DNA from: Astropecten irregularis
Taxonomy: Eukaryota > Echinodermata > Asteroidea > Paxillosida > Astropectinidae
Direction: 5' to 3'
Assembly: GCA_963971285.1 (NCBI GenBank)
Contig: OZ020250.1
Location: 21,542,783-21,606,782, forward strand
DNA: 64,000 nt
This document shows positions 23,621 through 37,300 of the stretch, in pieces (the stretch's first letter is position 1; each line of letters opens with the position of its first letter). The translations under genes were made by a program, and so were the position numbers. The notes beneath the pieces were generated by a model. It saw only the letters and a program-made list of their open reading frames with translations. It ran no database searches and was not told where the DNA came from.

Positions 23621-23695
23621 TAGCCTTCGAGAAAGATCCTGTTATGATCGAAACGCGTCAGGCCCTCCCAACTCCAAGCGTTTTTCAAAATGAGT
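23621..23695 (+). repeat. Family C repeat (hammerhead-like hairpin)
   Basis: The order is GCCT (23623-23626), TCGAGAA, A, GATC-loop-GATC (23635-23649), GAAACGCGTC (23650-23659), AGGC (23660-23663), then CCTCCCAACTCCAAGCG. The outer GCCT/AGGC can pair. This is the arrangement stem I, core, stem II, GAAAC, short palindromic stem III, stem I of a type I hammerhead, but the core differs from CTGANGA. Confidence 0.7.
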
Positions 23696-23718
23696 GATAG
23701 CCTAGGCCTATGCACCAT

Positions 23719-23959
23719 GGCCCTTTTCCAAACCTCGGCTCCGGCTCAGGCTCCGGCTCCAGCTCCATTTCTTGAAACCATTATAAAATAAAGGGTATCA
23801 AAATATCATCTTTTGGCTATGGCTTGGAAGTAGATACTCTAATTTTAACAAGAAGACAGAGCTTCAGCTTCAATGAAAAGCCACAACCTACATTTCCAGC
23901 ATATGGATGACAGTGCCGAAGCCGGAGCCTGAGCCGGAGCCGAGGTTTGGAAAAGGGCC
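23719..23959 (+). mobile_element. MITE-like element, family A, copy 2 (best preserved ends)
   Basis: The terminal inverted repeats 23719-23754 and 23924-23959 are perfect over 36 bp, starting GGCCCTTTTCCAAACCTCGG. They extend to 42 bp with one mismatch. The body matches family A (TAGATACTCT, ACAGAGCTTCAGCTTCAATG, CCACAACCTACATTTCCAGC). The flanking trinucleotide CAT on both sides is a possible 3-bp target duplication. It is 241 bp with no open frame of note. Confidence 0.88.
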
Positions 23960-26900
23960 CATCAATTATGGGAACTAATCAGCAATGCTTATTGGGGTTC
24001 GTGATAGCACAAGGTCTGATGATGAAACGTCGGGATACCAGACCTATAGGAGTCGTGTCCCAATCTTTGGTATGATATGACTCAATGGCATAATTATGCT
24101 CAAAGCCTGTCATGCTGGTGCTCAACGCGAAGCTTCGTCTGCCGAGGAGTGATTGATGGACTAATTATGGCCAAGTCTTAGGCGTCGCCTCACCGCCAAA
24201 ATGTTGATAATTCCCGGTCTGGTATCATGGGTTTCCCCCACCATCTGTGAGGTTTCAATCCTGGTTATATTTCATCTCCTCTTCACACGTCTCTAAATTC
24301 AGGCCTATTCAGGCCTTCGTGTTACAAAGCTAAAGGCACAGGCGTCATCTTGGGTTTCGGTTCAAAAAGAAACACACTTACGACAAAGTACAAAATGCTT
24401 AAATGAATGTGCGCCATTCATTTCAGCATTTTTGGTGGTAATCATGTCGACTTGCCAACACATTTATAATTTTAATCAAGCCAAATATCGTATCCAAAGA
24501 CCAGTTCTGATTTCTTCGTTCAGTGTTTGTGCTATTAAATTGTCATAATTATGCAAGGTTGAGTGTGTGCAACGCGTGCACCACGTGTCATGGGGCTAGT
24601 GTGAGCGTTCATTACCCGCCTCTTGCCAATATTCTGCACCAGCGCACAGCACCTAGCTCTCGTGTTGAGCTCGCTAGGCCTACACACTTGAAACGAGCTT
24701 CCATCGTGGGTTATGAATTTTTGATGGGATGCTGACAGCGGGACAAAAGGGTCCATCCAGGGCCCGTCCAGGGACCACAGGGTGACTCATAGAACATCCA
24801 GGGTCCCCGAATTCAATAAAAAATGGATCCTATTTTGTATAACTTGCAACGGTCCACGTTGAGCTGCTGCGGGATGATGTTTGTGTGATGCTAAGAAGGG
24901 ACACACCGTAGTAGGTCATCGATATGCTGAATGCTGGATGATCTTAAACCCATCGGTCGAACATGAGATTTAAGGGTTAAAAACACCTGTAGTTGGGCTC
25001 CAAGACAATGCGAGTTGAGGCAGGGGGGCTTACTGGGTGACGCTACAGTATCAGGGTGCATGTGTGCCTCTTATCGAACGGTCATTTTGTTCTCGGGAAC
25101 ATTTAGGTTTAGATTGGGGAAGGGGCTTGCCGACCCTCTAGTCTGGTCAACATGAAGCCTGAAATGGCCAGGCTATTTCGCATTACAGGCAAGCAACATC
25201 ATTAATCAGCTCCGAGGAGCAATGGAAATACAGACATGATGACCACATTACTTTGGCAACCCAAAAATGTTGCCACAACAGGGACGCTGTCATGCATAAC
25301 CCATCCATTTTGTTAGAATTTAGCCTCCAAACACAAATTCGAGCTTTTATACAAAAAAAAATAACCTATTCTTTCATTGTCATAGTTTCGGCTCTTTTGA
25401 ACTTGTGTTCTGTGGTGAGAGTAGGGCTCTCCCCAGGAATTATCCGGAATGGTACGAGGAAGATTTATGCGTGGAATGAAAAAGGAACCATCAATAAAAA
25501 ATATATATCAAGGATAGAGCACGATCATAGGGATTTGGTATTCATATCACGATGCCACAACTTATCATGACATCACACATAATAGTTAATACGTCACAAC
25601 GTGAAACAACCATAGGACCAAACATTGAAAGCTAAAAGGTATCCAGATTGAAATGCGTGCGCGATCACCAGGTCAATGTCTTCTTTTATACCACTTTAAA
25701 TACACGTGATACTTTTAGATAATTCTTCATTAACAAGCTACAGTCAATTTTGACTTGACTATGCTTAAACATGATTGAAAATGCAGGACATTTTGAGGTC
25801 TGCAGAGGACAATGTTTGTAGAGTTCCTTTCTTCTTTCCTTTATACCCTAAGGTTCTCATATTACAAAACCTCCAGTTTCAGGTCTTACAGAGTTTGGCA
25901 AATGGTCGTCTTCCAGTGAATTACCATTGTGCGGGCTTCATGCCAGCTTTGTTCCTTTTGAAAGCCGAAAAAAGACGTGATGGATGGTCAGGGCCTCCTT
26001 TCCTTTGAACAAACCTCGGAATATAATTCACTTCCATAATTCATTTGCGACACAAATGCAGTTAGGTATGGAGCTTCCAGTTAGGTTTTCCATTAAAGTC
26101 GGCATCATAAAAGAGGTTATAGCTTTTCCAAACACAAAGTTCGCGTTTTTACCGTAAAAGGAGGGGGCTTTGTATAGGTGGGTGGGTGGTTAAATTCGAC
26201 ATGGGTTGCCGTAATTTATCAAAATTTTGAGCAGAAAATAAGGCGTCATGGACCAAACTTCGCTTCTATTATACCAAACTCGGCTGATTCATGGAAGTTA
26301 TACATTTTGCGTTTTTTTCAACGATGCACATCCAAACGTTAAAGAGTGTATCAGAAGCTTCCATTGCTTTCTATGTTGCATTTGAGGTAATGATTGGTCG
26401 CAATACCTAACTACCTTGTAAAATGCACTGGCCCGCGCGCCCACTGATATGGAACTGGAAATTGGTCGAATATTGTTCCTACCAAGCTCAACTTTCGTAT
26501 CCTAAAGTACAAACTGTACACGAGACTTGTGCGACAAGCACAATACTGCGATTCAGACATCCCATAGTGAATGCGTACAGGCCAATGACTGATTGATGAA
26601 CTACCCAGTTCTGAACTGTAAAACCATCAAGTTTCTTACATACAGACTCCATTGACATGAAAATGGTAAAGTAAAAAAACTGAATTTGGAAACAGTGCCT
26701 GTGTGTGACTCGACCTCAACCTCTGCAGTGCCTGAACCTATAAAAAGGCTTTACTGCAATACATGTATAGGTATATATACGAGGCTGCAGGGGTTCGCCT
26801 TTGTAGTCTCCCCCGTAATTTAACTCCCTTTTCTCTGCACTTCAAATAGGCCTTTGTGGGCAGAAGTCATGATGTATTATTGGAGAGCATGGACCGGCAA

Positions 26901-27142
26901 TCAACTGTTCATCATCAGATACACACATATACAGAATCTGTTTTTGTGATAGAGCTGCTGACAAGTCGAGGAAGGATGATTTTTATCCCTGGGTGATGAC
27001 GAGCCCAATGCAAGACCGAAAGTCCCACCGTTGGTCGGTGATACCAACCAGGCAGCTCACGGATGACGACAGTCACGAGGTACTGTGACACCAAGCCCAT
27101 AACGCCGATGCCAGGGACTTCAAGATACCACCCTAGGACACC
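23960..27142. other. Noncoding stretch
   Basis: No gene was recognised. GATACCAGACC (about 24035-24045) and its reverse complement GGTCTGGTATC (about 24219-24229) form a 180-bp inverted pair. Beside the first lies CTGATGA (24016-24022) and GAAACGTC (24024-24031), a hammerhead-like core without stem II. Confidence 0.4.
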
Positions 27143-27179
27143 ATCACTACATGTCAACCTGTCGACATCATGTAGTGAT
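27143..27179. repeat. Hairpin beside a MITE copy
   Basis: ATCACTACATG (27143-27153) and CATGTAGTGAT (27169-27179) are perfect 11-bp arms around a 15-base loop. They lie 18 bp from the start of the family A copy at 27197. Confidence 0.75.
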
Positions 27180-27196
27180 AGGCAAAGTAGATACTA

Positions 27197-27434
27197 TGGG
27201 CGTTTATACAAAACGGAGGCTCAGGCTCCATCTCAGGCTCCGGCTCCATTTCGTGAATCCATTCAGAAATAATGGGTATCAAAAAGAGGCTTTTGGCTCG
27301 TGTTCTGAAGTAGATTCTCTGGTTTGAAAAGGAAAACAGAGCTTCAGCTTCAATGTAATACCACAACCTATATTTTCAGCATATGAAAGCCAGAGCTGGA
27401 GTCTGAGCTAGAGCCTCCGTTTCGTAAACGCCCA
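27197..27434 (+). mobile_element. MITE-like element, family A, copy 3
   Basis: It is bounded by TGGGCGTTT and AAACGCCCA with TA on both outer sides (27195-27196 and 27435-27436), as expected for a TA target-site duplication. The body shares AGTAGATTCTCTGGTTTG, CAGAGCTTCAGCTTCAATG and the GGCTCAGGCTCC-type ends with the other copies. Confidence 0.85.
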
Positions 27435-27599
27435 TAATCTTCATCATACCAAAATGATGGATCGTCCCATTAATGCATATGACCCTGGTGCTAAGTCCAT
27501 GACGCTAACACATCAAACCTGGGGAAACGAAACATTCTCCTCGAACTCCTCGAACTTCTTAAGAAGACAGAATCTCGACTCGACTCTTGAATAACAAAC

Positions 27600-27770
27600 A
27601 CTGTAAACTAATCGTTGTGTAAAATGGATAACAAAATACAAGAACGATACAAGTAATAAACTGCTGCAAACTGCTCATCAGCTAAAATGAATTGAAATGT
27701 ATCAAATGCTTAGAGTCAGGAGGGTCTGACGCGTTTCGATCCTAATAGGATCTTTCTCAAAGACTAAAGA
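27600..27770 (-). repeat. Family C repeat (hammerhead-like hairpin) with downstream body
   Basis: On the minus strand the order is GTCT, TTGAGAA, A, GATCCTATTAGGATC, GAAACGCGTC, AGAC, CCTCC (27764 down to 27720). Then comes a body containing CAAGCATTTGATACATTTC, GATGAGCAGTTTGCAGCAG and TTACTTGTATCG. The outer pair is GTCT/AGAC here against GCCT/AGGC in other copies, a compensatory change that supports pairing. Confidence 0.75.
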
Positions 27771-30768
27771 TACAAGACCATTAGACGGGCGGGCAGGTGA
27801 CTGTATCTGTCACTCCGTCAGCTTATAGCATCCTCATTTTGATTAACAAATTTGGCCTAATCACTTATTCAATGTAATTTTTCCCATTTGTAATCACGTG
27901 ACGGCCTAATTTATGATGACAGCCCTGCCATAAAAGGCCATAAGGTCAAGGTGTGCGTTCATGAGTAACCAGGGTAACCAGGTATACATAATGACGTCAC
28001 ATCAGATTGATGCCAATGATAATTATTCCATGAGGTCGTTTTCAAAAGGTATATGGCTTTAGGTCGATTTCACCAAACTTATCGTAACTTACTATCAATC
28101 GTAGGGCTTATGATGCATTGGATCCCTTCGTAGGATAGGCCCCCTTCGTCGTAAAACCTAAATCGCCTTAAGATTCAGGAACCACGAACCATACCGAGTA
28201 GAATGTCATAATTTCCCACGATCAATTTGAGCCCAAGGTCAAAAGGTCAGCTTAATTGTATAATCTTTCTGGCTGACCTACATCAAATGAGATTCCTTAG
28301 GCAGGAGTAACAACACCAAAGCTATAGCTCTCGCGATATATCGGTCGAATAGTGACATCAAGGTCCTATAGCAGGGCATAGTTCACTCCCATTATCAAAA
28401 TGCAGCTCTCGGTGGTACAACTCTGTATTCCTGTGCACAGGACGAGGTCAGTTGAACAGACAAGAGAAATGGTTGCCTGGATCTTCAAGCTCCTCGTACC
28501 ACTGAAAACATCAGAACTTCGAACGAAAGGAAAATGCAGCATGTTGCTGGTTCCAATCATTATACAACTTGGCAAACGTTTCTGACAAAGTTTGGCTTTC
28601 AGTGACTATGTTTACATTTTCCCACCCAAGTAAACTACGGCTTGGTATCATGGGCCACTCGACCGAAGGTCTATCCCTTTGTCAACACAGTGTGGAATTG
28701 GCAATGAGATACTCGGCACATCTGGATTGAACACACAAAACTGAGACTATAAGGGATCCCCTGCAGGACATATTAATCTTGACAATGAAATTCTCCACGT
28801 TTGGAATTGGTATATAAAGAACATTTGGTATTTATACCTAGTTGAAACATACATGCCCACGTGACAACTTGCAACAGATCAGAATTAACATTGTACAACT
28901 GTTTGTATACAAGACTATGTCAGTGGTTTGCCTAAAATTGTCACTGCAGCTTTCTGAACAGTCGTACATCAGTGCTAACTTCACCGAAACTGGTTTCAAA
29001 GAATGGAAATATAAAAACCCACCACAATATGAAAAAGAGGGCCTTGCCTTCAAATGGTTGGCTGAGTGTAGCCATTGCTATATGTCGCCTACACGGCCTT
29101 GTTCACGGTTAATAAGGTTACCAAGTGTGACGGCTCCATTGTCCACACAATGTGATACATCTCTGCCGAAAAAACGTACGGGATATACATGTAGTATGGA
29201 GTATCAATATATGACGTCACACATTAAAAGCTAATGGGGGAGAGCAATGTGGTATAATTATGATGTTCAATGCTCATTCATACACTGAGTATATTGTTGA
29301 GTATTGATTGTCCAGGACGCCCGGCCATGTTTTTCAATATTGTTTACGTTTACCTTTAAGTGATGTTTTGAGGTAACATTGAGCAATTCGGTGACGTCAC
29401 ATACTAGGAATATGTACGATTTAGCAAGAGAAGTAAACTAAAACGAGTAAATTACAAGAGGGGAAGATGTGCCAGTTGCAGCGACCAAACCACTGAACGG
29501 CTGCGAATGCACCTGTTACGAACCCTACCTTAAAAATCGATATTTTCAAGTTTGTTGCAGCTTAAAATGTCGAATTGAGCAAACGACGAATTCAAATTAA
29601 AAACGAAGATGACATGCACCAAACACTTTAAACTTTAAGTACACCGCTTGGCAGGCAAATACTGTTGTAGCGCCACCAACGACAGAAGCCAGACAAGATG
29701 GAAAGAACCAGCCGCCTTGTACGTAATAAATCCCTGCGCAAGTGCCTTTATGGGCAAACCGCAACTATAGAGACAGCTATACAGCTACAGACCGAGTGAA
29801 TACAGCGGCGTTTTCATTTCTCTTTGCACTCTGCATGACCCGTCGTCACAGTATCCAAATTTCAAAGACTTGCAAATACTGGGCCCTAATGGCATACGCT
29901 GTCCCATTGTTATTCCCAGCCCGGGCGTACGTGTGACTTTTTTGCTGGGCAACTTTTGAACAACCACCGCCTTGCATGCTGCCAGCGCTTGAACCATCAT
30001 ACCAGCACGGCCACCACCAACACTCTACAGCTATAAAGGTTGACCGAAACTCTTATGGTGGATTGGCTTAGCAGAGAAAGGGTCACTCCTCGCGCCCTTA
30101 GGCCAGATTTGGGATTGTAAAAATATAGAGAGAGGGAGAAGAAAAAAAGAGGGAAGAAAAGGGGGGAAAAGAAGGGAACAGTTGTAAGTGGGACTGTGAC
30201 TTTAGCGCTTGAACAAGTGATCTAAGCCGAGAGGTACACGTACGGTAAGCCATGGTTATAAAGATTAGTGTGGATAATAGAGAAACAGACTTGACCGCAA
30301 AGTCGGCCTGCTGTTTAACTCTGCATGGGTAAAAAACCATGCATTAATTTTCAGAGAAATGTCCCTTCGTTGGGACTCACACGCCACGATTATTTGATTA
30401 CAGTCAAATCAATTGAGATTCACTTTGATGTGGCCCATACCATGCCTATATTCTAATTGAAAGTTGTTCCCTGAATTTCAAATGTGTGTTGTTGTTTTTC
30501 GAAGTCGAAATCACAAATTTGAAAAAAATGCAGTGACGTCACTGACACTTTATGATATAATAGACTGCAAATTCCACCAAGATACATTTTTTGCATAATT
30601 CCCTGTGTAATCCATTAAGCCCAGTGTACTACACACGTTATTCCTCACCAATGTGAGGAGATTCTTTTGATGATCTTACTTTTATCTTATGTTCATATCT
30701 CTAGTTTTCTCCTCTATAGTTATTTCTATTGAATTTACCAAACACCTAGGCTGTAGCCACACACTACA
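27771..30768. other. Noncoding stretch
   Basis: No gene was recognised. TGACGTCA occurs at 27992, 29212, 29392 and 30534. An AG-rich, low-complexity stretch lies near 30124-30180. Confidence 0.4.
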
Positions 30769-30985
30769 CTGTAGCTCGAAAGCCTGATGAAACCTATTAT
30801 GAAAGATGATGAGAAGAAGATACAGTTTTAGAGGTGGGAGGAAAACCCCAGAGTAATATTCTGGGCTAAACCCACAGAATCAATTAAGGACTTGTGGACC
30901 GAGCCGGACTCGAACCCGGTCCATAGAGATGAAAGGCGAGGACACAACCACTACGCCAACCTGACTCCCTATGCCAACTGACTCC
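30769..30985 (-). mobile_element. tRNA-derived SINE, family S, minus-strand copy
   Basis: The reverse complement follows the copy at 22226: GTCAGGTTGGCGTAGTGG, a B box GGGTTCGAGTCCGG, GGGGTTTTCCTCCCACCTC, and AGGCTTTCGAGCTACAGTG. The head is preceded by a second, partial head (GTCAGTTGGCATAGG), as if the 5' end was duplicated. Confidence 0.85.
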
Positions 30986-32903
30986 ACATAATTATAATAG
31001 ATGAACATTGTCCACGCCATGACAATTCACATCTCTTTCTCATTTAAATATCCAAGAATTACACAATGTACCAACTTTTTGAATGGTCTACGGTAGCAAA
31101 TACTGAACACTGTTATTACATGTCAACGGATCTTTTACTGGACATATCATCTGTGTTAGGATGAACGATTTCAAGACTCGTAAATGGAATTGTCGCATGA
31201 AAATACACTACAATTCGTTTGAAACCTCCTTTATTACAAATAACAACATGTACTTATAATATTCAAAAGAAGTGTGTGAGGAACCCTGGTATATTATGCA
31301 GGTTTGTTCTGTGAATCCTGGCGATGCACCAAATGTCCTTCTTAAAAATGATTTGACGCCAACAGTGGAAAATAAGTTATAGAAATATACTGCTACCTAT
31401 TGTAGACATAATTGGGTCCACGTTCTCTGGTTATGTCGAGATTTATAACGTATTAAAACGGCTTTGTTTCACACAACAAGTTTGAAATTGGTTATCAAAT
31501 TTTCAGTGGAACATATGGGATTGAAATAGCATTGGCCAAACGGGTAATCATCATGTCCTTGATCCAGCAGTGGTCAAAGGTTGTTGTCACCAAACTTCCC
31601 CTGTGCTAATTGTCAGATTCCTTGATCTCTTGCAACTAAGCGTGAACACATTTTCTAAAGTGTCTTGCATCATGAGCCCAAATCTCGACCGGCCGACTCC
31701 TGACAATCGCCCAAGTCCTTGTCACCGCCGTCAGGGCCCCATTATCCGGACCTGGTCGCTCGCGATGGATTTATTCCCCGTTTCCGGAACAGTTGCAAAG
31801 AAGAGAAGCTTTCTCAATCAAAGGAGCATAAAAGGATAAGACTAGCAGCAAAAAAGGAGTGATACCAAGAAGTTTATCGTGGCATAATGGAGATATAATG
31901 CGTGGAATACCGGCCAGTTGGGTTTCCTTGGACCTCTTGTCTTGTTTTCGCGTGGAGGGAGCGGCGATTTTACGTCCCTTGTTGGATGAACGAGTACAGT
32001 GAATAGGCTCATACCTGAGCCCAGGCGATGGCCGCTCTGGTATATACATTTTAAGTCCTCGGCGAGCTTAAGTCGTCAGTGGTATGCACAAATCTGATTA
32101 TTAAGTCCCTTTCTTCAACATTCTACGGTGTTTGACTTTTCTAATTTGGTGGAATTTTGTTTTTTTCATGGCCAAGTCTCGACCACTCCATGGGGTAATC
32201 GGTAAGAAACACGCAAGACAACGTCATCACTTATTCTCTGGCGTCTGACTGCTGAAACTTTGATAGAAAGGGTCAAGGGGAGATATGCAGATATCAAGAA
32301 AAAGAAGCCAAACACAGCCCAGATTCACAAACCACTAGAATGCATACCTTTTATAGAGTAAACCTGCCTATTTCCGATTAACCTTTCTAGTAATCTGACC
32401 GTACACAATAAGAAACCCTGTCGGCGTTCTCAAGGTAGTATCGGGCATTAATGACCTGCAAATATGTATACTATGTGGAATCATATGGCATTGCAATCCA
32501 GCCCAAACGTCAATCATCAAAACACACAAAATCCAATAACACAATAAATAATTATAATCAAATGACAAGTACTTAAAAGAATCCCTCTTAAGGTACGTTC
32601 TGGCCGGGAAACACAAAATATTTTCGGGATTTAGAACATCTAACGATGTTAATATTTGAGTAACCAATTAGGATTGGTAAGTAGGCTTAGGTATAGGCTT
32701 TACACAATTAAAGCAACATGACCAGTCGCATCTATTCTAAACTGCGTGCTCTTCTAATGCAAGTTTAAGATTCGTGCTTTTTGTCAACCATTCCTATGAA
32801 AATCTGAATGTTTTACGTCTGTTATGTAAATCGAATTGTGGAAACACCATTTAAGAATCGTTCGTAATTTCGCAATTCTAAATTTCATTCTTACTTCTCG
32901 TAA
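30986..32903. other. Noncoding stretch
   Basis: No gene, RNA gene or repeat copy was recognised here. Confidence 0.35.
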
Positions 32904-32949
32904 GGTCTCAACGTTTCGACTAGTTTGCTCTAGTCATCAGCAGGAAACC
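32904..32949 (-). repeat. Hammerhead-like module with exact CTGATGA
   Basis: On the minus strand: GGTTTC (stem I), CTG, CTGATGA (32940-32934), a CTAG-AGCAAA-CTAG hairpin, TC, GAAAC, GTT, GAGACC (stem I). GGTTTC and GAGACC pair with one G-U. The order and the two conserved core strings are those of a hammerhead, but stem II does not sit perfectly against GAAAC. Confidence 0.5.
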
Positions 32950-34171
32950 AAAGTATTACATCTGTTCATTTCTTTTAAGATTGAAGTAGGTTTCACGGGA
33001 GCGTCACTGGAGAAACATTCATGGGACGCAGAAGCAGAAGCCCTTTTCCTGAAAATGGTCAGGACACTGAGGTGGCCGAAAGTCTAGTTTTTGTTAATTA
33101 AAAAACCTCATTCAACTCCTTTTAAAGCTATACTTTTACGATTACAAACATCTAAGGGTTATGCACGTATTAACTCATGAGCCTCAATTCATTACTGTAT
33201 TTGGCACCATGCATGGGTCCACAGTAAGTCGGAGTCAATTTATGAAGCATATACCCCATTCTTCACAGAGTTCCATCAAGGAAAACACAGCATTTTGTGC
33301 AAATCCAGTACATTAGAAACCACACGGACGGCACAAACAGCGACTGGTTGCCACGGCAACCTTGCCTCCTACTCAATTTCACACTGCAAACATCCTCCCC
33401 CATACCGTACCAGTATACCACTGTGGCGGTAGGCAGGCCTGTGAAGCGGCATTAAAACCACAAAATACATAAAAAATACAGACCTACAAGTTTATTTTGT
33501 GTTAAAACACGACGCGAGATTTGGGGGAGTACCAGTCAAAAAGGTTAGCTTTTATGGTACTGTTGTACTGTCAAGCATTGTGGTATATCCAGCATTCAAA
33601 ACCCATCATGCAAGACGAAGCGATGTGTTACCAAAGAAAAACGAAAGAAAGGGAGTGAAAAAAAGGCCCCAAAATATTGGAAAATATGGTTCTATCTCCA
33701 ACAATCCTGTTTGGTTCGTGGGAAGTTCGCGCGATTTTTGTCCAACCCTCCAGTCAAAGAAATGAAGAAAATAGTTCATCAGAATGATTTCAGATTTGAG
33801 GGACAATAATACAGATTATTGTTCCAGATTTGCAAGTTGTAAAAAGAACCAGGTCACAGGAAATTATTTATTCTAGTTGGAGTTAACAGTAACAGCTTAC
33901 TTTGGAAACTTGAGGGTTTGCAATTTCACAGAATAACGCATGGGCTAAATTTGATGATTTGTGCAAGCCACTTTATGGATAGATTAAATTGAAGAGCAGA
34001 TATTTTTTATATTTGGCCCACATTATAAAAGTATTGTCACCTATCTTATCATGTTTAAGACAGTGGCCTTAGAATATACCACGTCTGAAGGTTCACGCTA
34101 TTCATTGCATAGTGGTCCCAAGACTGATTAACAAGAAGGGTTTTTAATGTTTGTGTATACATGTACAGTTA

Positions 34172-34375
34172 ATCAAGAAGTATTACTACCGCTTGGAACT
34201 TAGGAGGGCCTGAGGTTTCGATCCTAGCAGGATCTTTCCCAGAGGCTAAGTCTCCTGCTATAGAATCGAAATGTCAGGCCCTCCTAACTCCAAGCATTTG
34301 ATTTAATTTCATTCCATTATTTTGGACGACGAGCAGTTTGCAGCGGTCAATTACTTGTATCAAGAAGTATTACTA
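34172..34375. mobile_element. 170-bp family C element with 17-bp target-site duplication
   Basis: ATCAAGAAGTATTACTA occurs at 34172-34188 and again at 34359-34375. Between them are two facing hairpin modules. The first, minus strand at 34208-34246, has GCCT, CTGGGAA, GATC...GATC, GAAAC, CTC, AGGC. The second is a degenerate plus-strand copy at about 34247-34300. A body containing GCAGTTTGCAGCGG and TTACTTGT follows. The 17-bp direct repeat points to target-primed retrotransposition and defines the ends of one family member. Confidence 0.8.
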
Positions 34376-37300
34376 ATTATTCAGATGTTTATGCCACCAT
34401 TATGACCTTTGCGATCAATATAAACAAACCTACTAGAATGTTTCAAACTTACTTTTTTTTACATGACTTAAACTTGTTACAAAATATCCTGAATCCAGAT
34501 TCTATACTATAACACGTGAACCTGACCGAAAGTAAAATTCCCACAAAATGAACGTTTTTTACGGTGGCTTTTTTTTTTTCAGGAAACAATCTTCTTTTGT
34601 GCGAGGTTAGTTCTTCAGCGAAAACGCTCCAGGCCTGGGCTATAGCCTACACCATGTGTGAACCGTACAATTTCATACCAGTTATATACGCGTGGAATTG
34701 AATTGAGAAAGGCACACGGAAAAAAAAGTGAAAAAAAAAAAAAATCCTGAGGCCTCGTCACAATGGCTTAGAATGACCTTTGACATCGCGCATTTGAAAA
34801 GGAAAAAAAAATAGGCACCAATGGAAATATTATGAAATGGGGAACGACAAGAAGAAGAAGGGGGAAGAAAAAAAAGAGCATAATGTGTCGTCACAGTTGG
34901 TGGGGCCCCAACCGTCAATCATTGCATTCACATGTGGATTTGCTGGGTGAATAGGACCTATAGTTCCCGTTCCGGCAACAGATTTACTTTGGAATATTTT
35001 ATGGCAAACTTTGAAAAGCTGTGCCACGGCGAGCGATAGAGCAAAACAGTAAAGACACCTCGCTTTTTTGAAAAAAAATAATAATAAAGTAGCAGAAACT
35101 AAATGGTCCTATATCACCGATGCTGAAAGCATTGGAGCGATACAAGTGCCTTGGAAGGGATTTAGTTTTCATGAATGCATATCTGCACTTGCTGAGAGGA
35201 GGTGAATAGGTATACTGCAGGTGGTGGATATAAATACACATGCACTGCTGTTATACTAACCAGGGGATTTTCAAGTTCAGCTGTTTAAAAAAAAAAAAGG
35301 GTAAAGAAAATCAATCATTGATGCAGTGTTTTTGGTAATGCGTGACATTCAACGACGCCAATTGCTGGCTACACAAAAATTCGACAAAGTTTGACGCAAA
35401 CAAGATCACAGTCCAGGGGCACACTGTAGTCTCTCTTCTTCCATGAAAGTTCGTTGCCAATAAAGAATGCTTTCGAATGTTAAAAAGCCACGCTTCTACA
35501 CAATGCCCAAGCACACAATTTGTGGGAATAAAGAGTTTCCAACTGTATAATGTTTATTGTAGTTTGTCAACAAAAGGTTATATCTTACAATTATACGGCA
35601 TGGTTGGCTGATGACAGAAAATATAAAAAAAAATATCTTGGCTTTCTGCCCAGAACGAATTAAAAATGAATGATACTTTTTTTTACAACTTTCAACTTTG
35701 TTTTCTAAAATTCAATTTTGAATTCAACAAAATAATAAACCGAATGTTTATAAAAAAATCCAGGCTTATTCGTAGTCCTTTATAACACAACAAATTTTGT
35801 TCGTGGTTAACTCAATTTTAATATCCGGAAAAGACAATTTTCCATAAAATACACGGAATTGTGCTTGGGCCGACTGCACAAGAACAGAACACAACACTTT
35901 GGACAACATTTTCTCACACTCAACTCAAAAGAGTCGTGAAGAAAATGTAACTTTTTTTCAGGCAAGAAAAGAAATTCTGAGAGTCGGCAAAGAAGACAAA
36001 GCTTTTGCGAAAGGCATAAAATTGTTTGTCCATGCAACCCACGCTGTATAGTCTACCCTAGCAGGCATGGTTGCAAAGATTATACAGCTTAACAAGTCGA
36101 AACGTCTGAAGAATTTACGCACTCTTCATACGGCAGCGTGCCTCGTGCTAAATCCCGTGGTCGTTTCCGTGTTTTAAAAAAAAAGAAAGGGCTGGGAAAT
36201 CTAGTTTGCCCTAAGAATCTACATTCCGATATACCGGCAATTCAAGGTTGAAGCCCCAAGCAATGGAAGAAACAAAGCCCACAACTCCGTGGGGAAAACT
36301 GAGCGATATAGACGGCGTAAGAAAGAGGGTGAGAGAGAGAGTTTTTTTGTGTCGTACCAGTTTCAGTGTATGCAGTGGTTTTCCTACCGTGTGCGATCCC
36401 CGTGAAGTTTCCACAATGGGAGAAACCACAGAAGATGACATGTAAAAGCAAACAACAACCTGAGGAAACATAAAAATAACCGTCGGTGGTATACATCCCT
36501 ATAGAGAGTGAGGAGGGGACGTATATGCTCTATGAAGCCACGTATAGGCCTATGAGCCACAACAACTTTCAAGGAATATAGGCCTCTACAACTGGATTGT
36601 GTAATACCATACCACACGCCAAAACTTGATTATAAAGACAGTGAAAGTGGGTCTCAGTTTCTACCTTCATGGTTTCAACTCATCTGCCTATGGAGAAGGA
36701 ATCTAATAACAGACCGCATCACATCCAGCGTGGATAATTCATTGGTTCTCCATAGATAACCTTCTTTCTCAAATACAAAGCCCTTTATGATGAATGTTAT
36801 ACAACATGGCAGACATGAGGCCAGATAACAGGTAGTCTCCATGCAGTCTCTATACCTTGCATACTTTTCGCTCGTCTACCAAACCTATGACGACCGAGCT
36901 TTTCCGAGCACTGGAAACAAGCCTACAATGGTAGTTATGATCAAGTATTTACTCATTTCTTGCTAATCTGTAAAAGTAAATGATGGATCGTGCAGATTAC
37001 TTAACTCTAAAGAGAAACCCAGACCCATTGCTTTCCATGTTTCCTTGGTGCACATTTTCCTTATAGGACGTATGAAAAGTGAAATGACTGTTAAGGTGTG
37101 AAAGGGTAACTGTGTTTAACGTTATAGAATGCAACTTGCCTAAATTAATACAACTTGTGGTGACTCAGGTTGTGAATATTTATCTTGTTCCTGTGATCTG
37201 CAAGTTTTTGTTAACTGGGAGGCAAAATACGCCATGTTTCTCGTACGTCATTTTGTGTAACTTTTGTTGCACATTTTTATAACCACACCTGATTAGGGGT

